Of a stretch of 64,000 nucleotides of DNA, positions 21,154 through 30,939 are shown piece by piece. Every line of letters starts with the position of its first letter. Position 1 is the first letter of the stretch. The position numbers and the translations under genes were made by a program. Where the stretch lies: contig NC_085884.1 of NCBI RefSeq assembly GCF_035222275.1, positions 2,790,001 to 2,854,000 of the forward strand, given 5' to 3'. The notes below the pieces were generated by a model. It did not search any database. It was not told where the DNA came from and saw nothing but the letters and a program-made list of their open reading frames with translations. The DNA comes from Podospora bellae-mahoneyi (lineage: Eukaryota > Ascomycota > Sordariomycetes > Sordariales > Podosporaceae).

Positions 21154-23089
21154 TCATCGCAGTCTTTGATGCGTCTTGCTCTCCTGGTTGTCAATACTGT
21201 TATACTGAATTGCCCCCTCGGGTGGCCACAACCCCCGCGCCTCCCAACGCTCTCCCAAGTACTCTTCCGGACTCAAACCTTCGGCGTCGGCTTTCAAGTT
21301 GGCAAACTCCTCGAGGGCCGCGCAGTACGGCAGCGGCTCCTCTCGGTCCCAAGCGTCAGGATCCCAGTCCTCAAACCATTCCCAAGGGTCATCCCCGTAT
21401 GCCACCCGGCCGTCGCGAGATATAAAACTCCACCGTTCCGTTTTATGTCCACGAACCGTTCCTCCCTCAGGGACCGGGAAAGCAAATACCAAGCCACGGA
21501 TTTTGTGGCCGGGGACGTGAAAGTATCGTCCCCATGCCCATCTTGGCGCAGTGCTCCGGCGGTGTTCGATGCTGTCATCCTCCGAGCTTCTCTCGCTCGC
21601 GCCGCAGTCGTCTTCGCTTCTCGTGTGTGTGGAGATGAAGACGCGGTTGTAGGGATTGACCGCATCGTATACCCGCCGTACATCGTCGTTGACAGGTGCT
21701 TGACCTCGCAAATATCGGAGCAGAGCAGCTTCCGTGACAAACTCTGTCCTAAGCAAGCCATTGCCAGACCCTGACGATTCGGGATTTAGTAGGGCTTCGT
21801 CCCCGACCTCTGAGACACCATCACTGGTGTCATCGTAGACGTCCCCCAACAGAGAGGTTTCGCCATACGCCACCTCTTCATTCCGAACTATATGTATAGA
21901 CTCTAACTGGAGCCCCTGGATTTGAGCCATGTCTCGTATCTGTTGCGAAGAGACAGGGATGTTATCGAGGCATAGATGGCGCAGTGAGGTGGCGTTAGCC
22001 TTGATGAGTTGCGGCAAGGGGCCTGGTGAGGGAATCATGGAGGACAGGCTCAAGGACCGCAGAGCGAATTGACCGTTGCCGAGCCACTTGAGCATGGTGC
22101 CTCCAAGAGTCAAGGCTTGAGAATAGTGTTCGACTGACGTTGAGTCGACGTCCATGCTAAGCTTGAACTGACGTAGGCTTTGGCGCTGCATTCAACAGTG
22201 CCGTTTCTAGTCCCGCCAACGCATCGCCGGGAAAACCCCTCCTCATCCACTCCATCATGATTATCTCGAGTGATTCCAGGCCCTTGAATGCCGAGTCCGG
22301 GAACGGGCGGGAAAAGGTACAGCTGGGGAACTCGTCATACCAGCGCAGATTTGCCACGGCCGATGCCGGTCTACCCATGACGGGGAGGAGGAAGAGAAAA
22401 AGCCAATCATTTGTTTCCGGGTTCTCCTCAGTCTCATTTTGGAGGGTTTGAAGGTGACAAGTGCTGATGGGATACTCCAGATCGAACAAAGTCCTTTGCG
22501 AGGTCATGGGACGTGAGACGAAAGTCTGTAGGTTGGGCAGATTGTCGACAGCTGCTTCGAAAATGGGACGGAACGAGGCAATAGTATTTTCCCGCGTAGC
22601 GGTAATCGCATCATAGTCGACGCCATCCCGCGAGGGATGTGCGGGGGTGTTGAATAGCCAGAACAGGGATGTAGATGCAGTTTCCATGTGCTGATGTAGA
22701 CCGTCGAGGACGCCAAGTTCCTTGCCGTCCTCAAGGTATATCTTGGGGATAGTTTTGTTTTTGTTGCCAAAGTCACCGAGGGCGTAGCAAATCTCAAGCC
22801 ACTCAACTTCCCTCACGTGCTGAACTAGGTGAGGACTGTTGCAAATAGCGAGAAACGCGTCGCGGTCGGCAATGAGTTTGGATATGTAGATGCGGAAGAA
22901 GAGCCGGCTGGCGGCGACCGGGGCGAGGGCATGGCAGCTGAGTCTCAGGGCTTGGACGTCGTATTGGTCAAGTCAGTCGCTCCATACGATGGATAGCAGC
23001 AACTCGGCCGGCAGCGACAAAATGTATATCTTTTCTGGCGGTGCTGGTTCCCCTCTCACTTGTGTTGACCGCTGCTTTCGTGGCTTCAT
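21154..23089 (-). pseudogene. F-box protein, broken
   Basis: From the ATG at 23089 the frame reads an F-box (IYILSLPAELLLSIV, then LDQYDVQALRLSCHALAP and SRLFFRIYISKL), which in intact proteins binds Skp1 in an SCF ubiquitin ligase. A TGA at 22975-22973 interrupts the F-box, but the same frame continues without a break to 22157, with leucine-rich, irregular repeats typical of fungal F-box proteins (NLPNLQTFVSRPM, FKGLESLEIIMMEWM). A second break near 22160-22190 moves the reading to another frame (SLRQFKLSMDVDS), which then stays open to 21154 and includes an acidic patch and a C-terminal region rich in Trp (YGDDPWEWFEDWDPD). So the gene is nearly whole with about two breaks. An intron removing the TGA is unlikely, since it would delete conserved F-box residues. 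Confidence 0.7.
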
Positions 23090-23320
23090 GGTTGGATGAT
23101 GCGCGACGGTATGGGCAGGCATATTCGCCCAGGCATACTCACTCACCCAGCCACATTTGCCCAGACAGACGGAAAAGCTCTGTAGATAAAAGTTGTAGCG
23201 ATCAGTCAAACCAACTAGTTCACATATTTATTGATTTGTACTACAGGCTCTAAATTCTCGTCCACAATAGGGCAAGTCCTGGAGCTGTCTACCTAGGTAC
23301 CTGGCAATTTAATCTAGGTA

Positions 23321-24925
23321 CTAAAGCGGAGGGCGGATCGCATCCTCACAGGTCCAACACGCCACCCCTGTGCAAGACGCATCGAATTTGGCCTTTTGAG
23401 GATACGGGCACACTACCCTAGCCTCAGTCGTGCCATCCAACCTAGTCACATTCACGGGCGAAGCCTCAGGAGCAATGCCCTGCTCGACCCAAGCCCGCAG
23501 TTGTCCCAACAGCTCGAGGGGGTTTCCACTCGGGCCGCCAAAGCAATGCTCAAGACCAGGGACTTCGTAATGTCGGTAGAACTCCTGTGTCTCCGACACA
23601 ATGGCAGACACATCCTGATAATACCGCTCGGTGGCCTTGGGGGACAAGAGCTGATCGATCAGCCCATGCCAGCTGATCAACTTGCCGCCTTGTCTCTTAA
23701 ACTCAGCCAAGTCTGTGTCGTCTGTCTCGAGCAAAGAAGCAAAGTCCTGTTTGGTGGCTTTCACATAGCGATCCAGCTCCCTGTGAGTCATGTTGGAAAC
23801 ATCCGCCGTCGAGCTCTTCTCAACAAACAACTCAAACCAGTCCTTCCCAAGCGGGTTTTCCCTTCCAACACACCCCTCCTCGGTACAATTCGTCGCCACA
23901 ATTCCAGACCCGTTCACAGTCAAATCACTCCCCGGCACAAGCCCATACCATACCTTCCTCCCATCCACCCTCTCCCTCCCATGCCAAGTCTTGTTCACCA
24001 CCGCGGCCGCCGCCTCCGTGATCATGATCACCCTCCCTCCCAACTGAGCACACTCAACCTCCCTCCCCACCATCCCAAACGGATCAAACACCCCCAAACA
24101 CTCCTCCACCTCTTGCACAATCCCATCCACCACCCCATCCAACCCATCACACTGCTTCGTGGCCTCCTCCCCAATAGCATCAACCTCACAACCGAACGGC
24201 CACTCCCCCCCCTCATTCATCACCACCTGTGGCCACTGAAACCCGCCCATCGCCTCACTCCAATACACCGCCGGCGCCCCGGCAACAATCCCGTCAAACA
24301 AGCCCGGAAACCTCTGCGCAAGTACCATCCCTTGCCTCCCGCCCTGGGAGCACCCATTGAAGTAGCTGTATTCCGGCCCCTTTCCGTAAAAAGCCTTGAT
24401 GATTTCTTTACCTATCAAGCCCATATCACCAAGACTTGCGCTCCCCAGATTGAGGAGGTTATACAAGTTCACGTTTCCTTCGCTTAGCAGCGCCCACCGA
24501 CGGGCTGTGGTGTCGGACCCGAGGCCGGCGTCGGTGGTGATGGTTGCGTAGCCTTCTCCTAGGCCGCCTTGCATGCCGGCGTAGGAGAGGTCGAAGCGGC
24601 CGGCTTGGTAGCCGCCTCCTCCTACGGCTAGGAGGCGGGAGTTCCAGGGGTTGGTGGGGTTGGTGGTGAGGTTGGATGATGATGAGGCGGCGGGCAGCCA
24701 GGTTTCGATGATGATGCTGTCGTTTTGGCCTGGGTGGGTGTAGGTTAGGGTGATGTTGCAGAAGGAGAGGTTGGTGTAGGCGATTGCGGGGGCGGTGAGG
24801 CGGTAGATGGCTGGGACGGAGGCAGAGTAGTTGGTTACCGGGGTGGTGGTAAGGGAGAGGAGGGAGGCGGAGAGGGGGAGGGGGAGGGAGGAGAAGGTGG
24901 TGGGGTTGCAGAGGTGAAGGGACAT
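23321..24925 (-). CDS. tannase / feruloyl esterase family hydrolase
   Basis: A single exon from the ATG at 24925 gives about 534 residues, the normal size of the tannase family (fungal tannase and feruloyl esterase type B). The nucleophile elbow is FNGCSQGGRQG with the catalytic Ser, next to the paired Cys of the CS-D-HC motif; the other Cys and His sit in VPGLEHCFGG near the C-terminus, and the acid is in SWHGLIDQLLSP. The calcium-loop region DGLDGVVDGIVQ is also present. Many NxT/NxS glycosylation sites agree with secretion, and the N-terminus has a hydrophobic stretch (LPLPLSASLLSL), though it is not a textbook signal peptide; the true start or a missed first exon could alter it. The enzyme should split ester bonds of gallate or ferulate from plant polymers and fits with the xylanase 5 kb away. 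Confidence 0.9.
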   Translation of the reverse strand: MSLHLCNPTTFSSLPLPLSASLLSLTTTPVTNYSASVPAIYRLTAPAIAYTNLSFCNITLTYTHPGQNDSIIIETWLPAASSSSNLTTNPTNPWNSRLLAVGGGGYQAGRFDLSYAGMQGGLGEGYATITTDAGLGSDTTARRWALLSEGNVNLYNLLNLGSASLGDMGLIGKEIIKAFYGKGPEYSYFNGCSQGGRQGMVLAQRFPGLFDGIVAGAPAVYWSEAMGGFQWPQVVMNEGGEWPFGCEVDAIGEEATKQCDGLDGVVDGIVQEVEECLGVFDPFGMVGREVECAQLGGRVIMITEAAAAVVNKTWHGRERVDGRKVWYGLVPGSDLTVNGSGIVATNCTEEGCVGRENPLGKDWFELFVEKSSTADVSNMTHRELDRYVKATKQDFASLLETDDTDLAEFKRQGGKLISWHGLIDQLLSPKATERYYQDVSAIVSETQEFYRHYEVPGLEHCFGGPSGNPLELLGQLRAWVEQGIAPEASPVNVTRLDGTTEARVVCPYPQKAKFDASCTGVACWTCEDAIRPPL

Positions 24926-25793
24926 GGTGGTGGTGAGAGATGTCAAGCTGGTACGGTGGTGAAGTGATGATGAGAGTTGGGAATAGAGGGAGGAGGTTCA
25001 ATTTATAGACTGGTCATGTAGGCAGGTATCCGCTCACCATGGCGATCGACTGACACGGCAGATCGAAGTTCCGTGTGAATATGACTGCTGAAAGTTCCAT
25101 GCAAATATGGCTGTGCATCGCCTCCATGCGGCTCGTTATCACATCCAAAAGCAGTTCTACACCACGCGTCGAGGTGAGGTTGATTGAGCATGTTCAGGGA
25201 ACTCACAGCGCAGGTTCATGTTGTCATTGAAGCATGGAGAGTGATCCTGTCGGGGGGCTGCTAATTCCGAGCAGCCCGAGGCAAATAATACACCGCGGAG
25301 AGCGCATAATCCTTCTGGTTTTGGTTTGGTAGGTTAGGTTGTAATGCATGTTGGTTCACGGCTCGGCTGTGTAACGTGAGACGGCTTGACAACATTTCCG
25401 GCCACCGAGTGGCTCCAGGTGAAGATGACCTCGGGAAATTTGTCTGCGGCAGACATTGCTTAGCGGCTTTGTCATGGTCCAGGCTGTAGCGGCAATAGGG
25501 AGCCTTGGGAATATGTGCTGCCCTTGTCACTTCTTCGTGGCAGCAGCTCACCAGGAGAGGAAGACCTAGCAAAACACTAGCCATGATATATAGGGCATGC
25601 GGCCGGAATAACTTGTCGCACATCATCGACATTCACCGCCAGGAAAAGTGCCCGCCAACAAACCTGTGAATGGCACCCTACAAAGACCCACCCACTGTGC
25701 TGCCTAAACCACTAGAGAAAAAGGCACCTAGCCTGTCATAAGAGGACCAAGACCCCGGTTACTGTTCCTCATTCACGTATCGACACAACAGTA
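24926..25793. other. intergenic with one doubtful ORF
   Basis: About 870 nt. A 123-codon frame on the minus strand (25632-25261) begins with a hydrophobic segment (MASVLLGLPLLVSCC) that could be a signal peptide, but the rest looks random and I do not count it as a gene. The remainder holds the divergent upstream regions of the tannase gene and the next F-box remnant. Confidence 0.4.
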
Positions 25794-26832
25794 ATGGCCC
25801 GTCTTCAGGACCTCCCCGTGGAGCTTCTTACAAAGATTGCCGAGGATTTCTGCTGGTGTCGATCACCTCCGTCTCACGCCGATTGCCATTGTCTGACGAT
25901 ACGGTGCGAAGCCATCTTGGCAGAGAGGAGACTGGCCTCGAGGCTGATTATGAGACGCTCGCCGCACTCTGCTTGACGTCCAGGCTGTTCAACGATCTCG
26001 CCACAAAGCACTTGTACCACTACATCCCGGATCTCGACTCGGAGCTCAGTGGTGGCTGCTCCTTCGAACACTGGTTACTCGCCGTGACCTTGGCCAACAT
26101 GTCCGATCACTAGACATAGTGACCCGGGATTATAAAACGACACCAGACTACCCAGAAGTCGAAAGATATCTGCAGGACCAGGTGAAAGCTTTGCAAGCTC
26201 GGCGGGTAGAGGCTGGCGGAAAATTCTCACCATGGGAAGAACGGGAATTCAGCACTGGGGCGAGCAACTATCTAGTCAGTCTCTTGACATCTTTGTGTCC
26301 CAACGTGGAGAGCAATCGCGCCCGGCTCACCGGAGGTTCCTTCGATTTCTGGGGCGCTCAGACGATGTCGATGTTGAAAAAGGTTGCGTTCGAGTGGTAC
26401 GATACAGAAGGCGGAATCTGTCTTGCTGGTCTCCGAAACCTTCTTCAGGCCGCTCCCAGCATTGAGAGCAGGATAATCTCACCATTCAGTCAGGAGGATG
26501 ACGATAAACTTGAGTTTACGCTGAACCAACTCACCTATTTGGAACTGAGGCACTCCATGGTGGGGGCTGGAGCCTTGGATTCCATCTACAAGTTGTGCCC
26601 AAACCTCGAGATATTCAAGTATGAGACCGGGGACGCCTGCATTGGCTATGAGCAGTTTGCACCCCAGGACCTTCAGCGGGTGACTCTGAACCATGCTCGG
26701 AAGCTTAGGATGCTGATGATGAAGGAGGGCCCTGGCAGATGGGAAGAATTGTATGACGACCACCTGCATCCGGGCGTGTACGAAAGATGCCTTGGTGGAA
26801 TTGAATGCTGCACTGAAGGCTCGAGGGATTGA
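25794..26832 (+). pseudogene. F-box protein, broken (copy A of a pair)
   Basis: The frame opens with a clear F-box start (MARLQDLPVELLTKIAEDFC) and then loses phase near 25860-25900. The F-box continues in a second frame (DYETLAALCLTSRLFNDLATKHLYHYI) until a stop at about 26112. A third frame then carries the body to 26832 (DYPEVERYLQDQVKALQ, SNYLVSLLTSLCPNVES, LEFTLNQLTYLELRHS, YKLCPNLEIFKYETGD). The body matches the next remnant at 27052, so the two are tandem paralogues of one F-box family with leucine-rich body. Two or more breaks make a working protein unlikely. Introns of normal size might explain one of the shifts, but I found no good donor and acceptor pair. Confidence 0.65.
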
Positions 26833-27051
26833 GTGCAGGATAACGCCGTTGGAGGACGAAAGTGTTTAGATACCTCGGTAGGACTAAGATCAAAAGTTTG
26901 CGAGGTGTCAACCCACCTCGGCCATGGCTGCGTGGGTGTCTAGCCTTTGGTGGCTTTGGGGGACATGTCGGTAGCATTCCATGTCCGAAGTGTTCCTGCA
27001 ACCCCTCACCTTCAATCTCCTCCTCCAACCTCCCGTCAGCCAGCCGCAACA

Positions 27052-27993
27052 ATGGCCGGCTTCCTGGATCTCCCTCTCGAGCTTGTTACAATGATCGTTG
27101 AGCAGCTTTGCAAGGACAGCAACTTCGGCAACCGGTGCACCCATGCCCTCGCTTCTGTTTGCCTGACATGCAGACTTCTCAACAACTTTGGCACAAAACA
27201 CCTATACCACGATCTCGAGTGTATCCAGACTTTTTGGTCACTGCTCATCCGGACACTCATCAAACGCCCTGATCTTGCACAACATGTTCGCTCCGCCAGG
27301 GTACAAGTCCAGTTACCTGTGGACTGCCCGCCCGACGTCAAAACCTACTTTCAAGAGCGAATTGAAAACGCCCATCCAGACCGGGAAACAGAGTATATGT
27401 TTAAAAAGAGGCCATATCAGTTCGCAGCTGCCATGCTCGCAAGTCTTTGCCCCAATCTGTAAACCCCTAGAGGCCCAGTTGCATCATTGGAACACGTTCC
27501 ACTTTTGTCTTCCCAACACCCTGACGAGACTGAGGAGGGTTCAATTCTGGCATTGGAGCTTCAACCGGGGCGAATGGGGACCTGGGCGTCTTCTGCTCCT
27601 GATTCAAGCAGCACCCAATATTCAAGAAATGTCCCTCTCCGGGGTGTACGATGACGTGGATGGGGGTCGTGAAGGGCGAGTCCTTGACAAACTTACCCAC
27701 CCAAAAATAGATTTCTGGCCAACGTGTTCACCATGGTCCCTAACCTCCACACTCTGGAGTACACGCAACATTCGGATAATGCGTGTCACGGAAGAAGACA
27801 CTTTGGGCCGCAGGAATTTCTGGACGTCACACTGAGACATGTCCCAAACCTCAAACACGTGGTCCTTGAAGACGTTGATGAGAGGGCACGAGCTGCGAAA
27901 ATCCGGGACGAGAGTTAGTTCGACAACCAGATCAACAATCTGAAGGTTGAAATGGAGAAGCTGGGCATTGACTTGACTTTGAGTGAATCTTGA
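27052..27993 (+). pseudogene. F-box protein, broken (copy B of a pair)
   Basis: The ATG at 27052 opens an F-box (MAGFLDLPLELVTMIVEQLC, then ALASVCLTCRLLNNFGTKHLYHDL) and a body that runs to a TAA at 27460-27462 after MLASLCPNL. The body goes on in another frame (NTLTRLRRVQFWHWSFNRG, LLLIQAAPNIQEMSL) and then a third (MVPNLHTLEYTQHSDNA, HVPNLKHVVLEDVDERA). A TAG at 27916-27918 is followed in the same frame by a sensible coiled-coil end (FDNQINNLKVEMEKLGIDL) closing at 27993, so this TAG too looks like a mutated Gln codon. The gene resembles the remnant just upstream. Roughly four breaks are present. SCF substrate recognition would have been its role. Confidence 0.65.
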
Positions 27994-28097
27994 GTCTTGT
28001 GTTGGAGATTGGATTGGGGAACGTCTATTCAGATCTTTGCATGTATTTAGATTAGACGTCTTGGTCAATACACACAGCCGTGTCTACACCTCTCTCC

Positions 28098-29815
28098 TCA
28101 CAAACTCTTCCCCGAAGTCCAAGTGACATCCTTAATGTCCCCAACCCAGGCATAACTCGGATTCTCAGTGTAGCAATAGTCGACCACGCCCACCGGCTCA
28201 GGAATCGTCAGCTCCTCGCCTTCCCCGAGCGGTTCGTCGGTGTACTCCCTATGCTCGACCTTTTCGCAAACAATGTTGCTGTTGACGGTGGCGGTCGACA
28301 CTCCCGAGAAGCGGACCCTAAAGCGAACCCAACATAAGCATCATGGCCAAAAAGAAAAGGAAAAAAACAACAAAAAAAAAAAAAGAAAAAACTCACGGAT
28401 TCTCGGCATCCAACTCCAAACACTCCCACTCAGCCCTCAAACTCAACTCCTTCCTCCCCTCATCCCACCTAAACTGGCATTTGTATGGCCACAACGGCCC
28501 CTCGGGCACCTGAGCACCACCATCATACCCCATCTCGCACTCCCACCACCCATCCCCGGCAGACTTGCCCTGGTAAACGGGATTAGGGTATCTAAACCCC
28601 CTGTTTGTCTGGAGGATAATCTCAAACGATATCGAGCCGTTGTAGGTACTGAAATACGAAAACTGCCATTTGGGACTGTAGATCGAGGAGAGGGTGCAAG
28701 AGTCTTGGGTGGCAGGGACGGGGTCCTCGATGGAGTACGGCTGGAGGGTGACGACCGTGCCGAGGGTGCCTGTGAGGGAAACGGTCGAGTCGGTCGTAGG
28801 GACTGTGCAGAATTTCTTGAGGTGGGTGGGCGAGGAGGGGATGGGCTCGGTGGTGCATGAGAGAGGGAGGGGGAGGGTTCCGGTGGCGGAGATTTGGAGG
28901 CTGTTTTGAAAACATCATTGTTAGTTACCCAAGGTAGGAATAGAAAAAGAGGGGAAAAAAGGGAGAAATACGGCTTAGCTGGATTGTGATCGTCGCAGAA
29001 CCAAGTCTGGCTTACAGTCACGCTGTAGGTTGCTGGATCGAACTGGACTGCGGTGGAGATGCTGTAGCGGCCGATGGTAAAGGATTGGAACTCGGTGCCG
29101 GCGCAGAAAATGTTGGTTGCTACGGGGCCCTGGGACATGCAGCTTGCCTCGTAGCCATTGGCGAGGTTGGTGAGGATGAAGGTTAGACGCTGCTCTTTGA
29201 CCGAGGTGATCTCGTCGCCGTCTTGGTCGGCCCAGATGACGTGTGAGAGGACCCAGCTGGGGTTTTCGGACTTGGCGAGGCACCCGGGGGTGTCGTGGCC
29301 GGTGGGGCCTTCGTTGTATTTGGGGGTGAGGGCGACAGGTTGGAGGAGGGACCCCTTGACGAGGAGGGGGGAGCTGTCTGCTTTGCCGTCGGTGAGGGGG
29401 ACGGAGGCTGTTCCGGCGGCGGTGAACTTTGTTCTAGGATATATCCACGTCAGTCCTCTCATCTGTCGGTCAAGCATCACCACCACACTTACTCGGGGGT
29501 GCGGTCACTGCAAGACCATGTCTGGTTGACCGAAACACTCGCTCTCGTCCCGGAGATCTGGACCGACGCAACCAGGTCCTCGATCTCTTCCTCCGCCGAG
29601 CAATTGCCCCCCTGGCAAGTGTACTCAGCTGTCTGGTTCGTCGCCCTGTTCAAAAGCGAAAACGACGCCCCCCCTTCAGTAGCAGTAAGGTCCTCGACAA
29701 ACCAACTCGGAATAGTAAACGATCTCGACGTGCACCCCTGAGCAGAAATCACCGCTTGCGCCGAAGCCAGCGAGACCCCAAGAGCCGCTGCACCAACAAA
29801 CCAAAGACGAGCCAT
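28098..29815 (-). CDS. secreted protein with exon-sized internal repeats
   Basis: Four exons, 29815-29493, 29433-28972, 28900-28397 and 28317-28098, encode about 502 residues. A signal peptide (MARLWFVGAAALGVSLASAQ) starts the protein; a second in-frame ATG lies two codons upstream. Each of the first three exons ends in a similar element: VSVNQTWSCSDRTPE, VTVSQTWFCDDHNPAKP and a weaker LSLRAECLELDAENP. Each following exon begins alike: TKFTAAGTASVPL, LQISATGTLPLPL and VRFSGVSTATVNS. All three introns (59, 71 and 79 nt) are phase 2 and exons 2 and 3 are multiples of three, which is what tandem exon duplication produces. The protein has about 15 Cys and several NxS/T sites and no membrane anchor, so it is probably secreted and disulfide-bonded. 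I do not recognise a named family. Confidence 0.8.
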
Positions 29816-29821
29816 CGTCAT

Positions 29822-30290
29822 CACTCCAAGAACAAGACACAATTGACGAGACCACCACAATCCATCATCAGACAAAGAACCCGGGATGGATATATACCCT
29901 CCCCGACCCCCTATCTTCCCCGCCACGAACGTGAGGAGAACCAACCCCAAAACCCCGCACGACGGCAATTTATCCCACGAGGTAAAAGGTAGGTACCTAC
30001 GCATCCAACATTACTATATTTCACAGATATGACCCCAATCTATTCCTCTTCTCATACGTGATTGATGAATTGATCAGGCTATTTAACTCGCACCCACATC
30101 ACCACACCTCCTCCGCTCCATCATGTCCATCATTTGATTTCCCTCGTGGCCGCCACACCGTAAAGTCGAGCGGCACACCGGCACATTCTATATTATCCAC
30201 GGGCCCCCCTGCCAAGTCCTTCGAGAGCTTCCTTTTGCAAATTGGGCTTAATATCGCGTTCGGATCGATAGCCCGGCATTGACGGGAGAG
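29822..30290. other. intergenic
   Basis: About 470 nt upstream of the secreted-protein gene. There is no credible coding frame. It should hold that gene's promoter. Confidence 0.45.
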
Positions 30291-30602
30291 TCAGATGGTG
30301 TACCTACTTGGAAGAGTGATATCTTTTTCCCGGTCCTGGCCGTTGAGCAGGCAGGCAGACAAGGTGCAGGCGTGCTCAGTGGAAGTAGGAGTAGAGAGAG
30401 AGGATGAAATCAATGAATCTGGCTGTACATTTTCCACTTTATCAGTCACCATTGAGTGACCAAGGGCGCGCCTTGAATCACAAGAGTGATAAGACTCACC
30501 GGTAACCAGTATCATGCCGCTTGCAGCCACGTAAAATGCAGCCAAACAAAGTGGCACGATTAGAAGGCAAAAGGTGTGCCATCTCCCGAACAGGAGGTGC
30601 AT
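30291..30602 (-). CDS. small hypothetical membrane or secreted peptide
   Basis: An ATG at 30602 opens a 103-codon frame with a strong hydrophobic segment (HTFCLLIVPLCLAAFYVAASGMILV). A good intron is visible (donor GTGAGT after VT, a GTGACTGATAA branch region, acceptor GTACAG), and splicing would give a product of only about 49 residues ending RFIDFILSLYSYFH. Either form is a single-pass membrane peptide or a short secreted one. There is no recognisable family, and the gene could have more exons. I list it because the hydrophobic segment and intron signals are better than chance. Confidence 0.3.
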   Translation of the reverse strand: MHLLFGRWHTFCLLIVPLCLAAFYVAASGMILVTGESYHSCDSRRALGHSMVTDKVENVQPDSLISSSLSTPTSTEHACTLSACLLNGQDREKDITLPSRYTI

Positions 30603-30939
30603 TGTATGGGGTTTGGTGTAGTTCTTTCTTTGTGCCCGGGGTTGTCAAGGAAGTTTACGTCTGCGCAGTGATCTTGTTGGAGTTGAGGAGTCCAGTTCGA
30701 AGTGGGTGTCATATGTTTTTTTCTTTCTTTTGACGTTTAAGCCAGTGAAGAAAACTTTACCGGCTGCGGCGTCGCGAGAGTTCCAAGGCTTGACGGTGGC
30801 TCCATGACGGACGGCACCTGATACATTGAGCGTTCAGCATGTGGGAACTTTCAACTGGTTCAAGATGTCAAACCTTGGCCAAAGAGTAAGAGGGAATGCA
30901 ATGGTGATTGCTCTAAACACCCAGATTCTCGGACACCCT

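Noticed and set aside
22973-23016. An intron that would remove the TGA in the first F-box gene.
   Set aside because: The only GT..AG pair covering it is 44 nt and would delete conserved F-box residues (LDQYDVQALRL).
25261-25632. A 123-codon frame with a hydrophobic start, as a secreted protein gene.
   Set aside because: The body has no domain, odd composition and no supporting splice or promoter signals.
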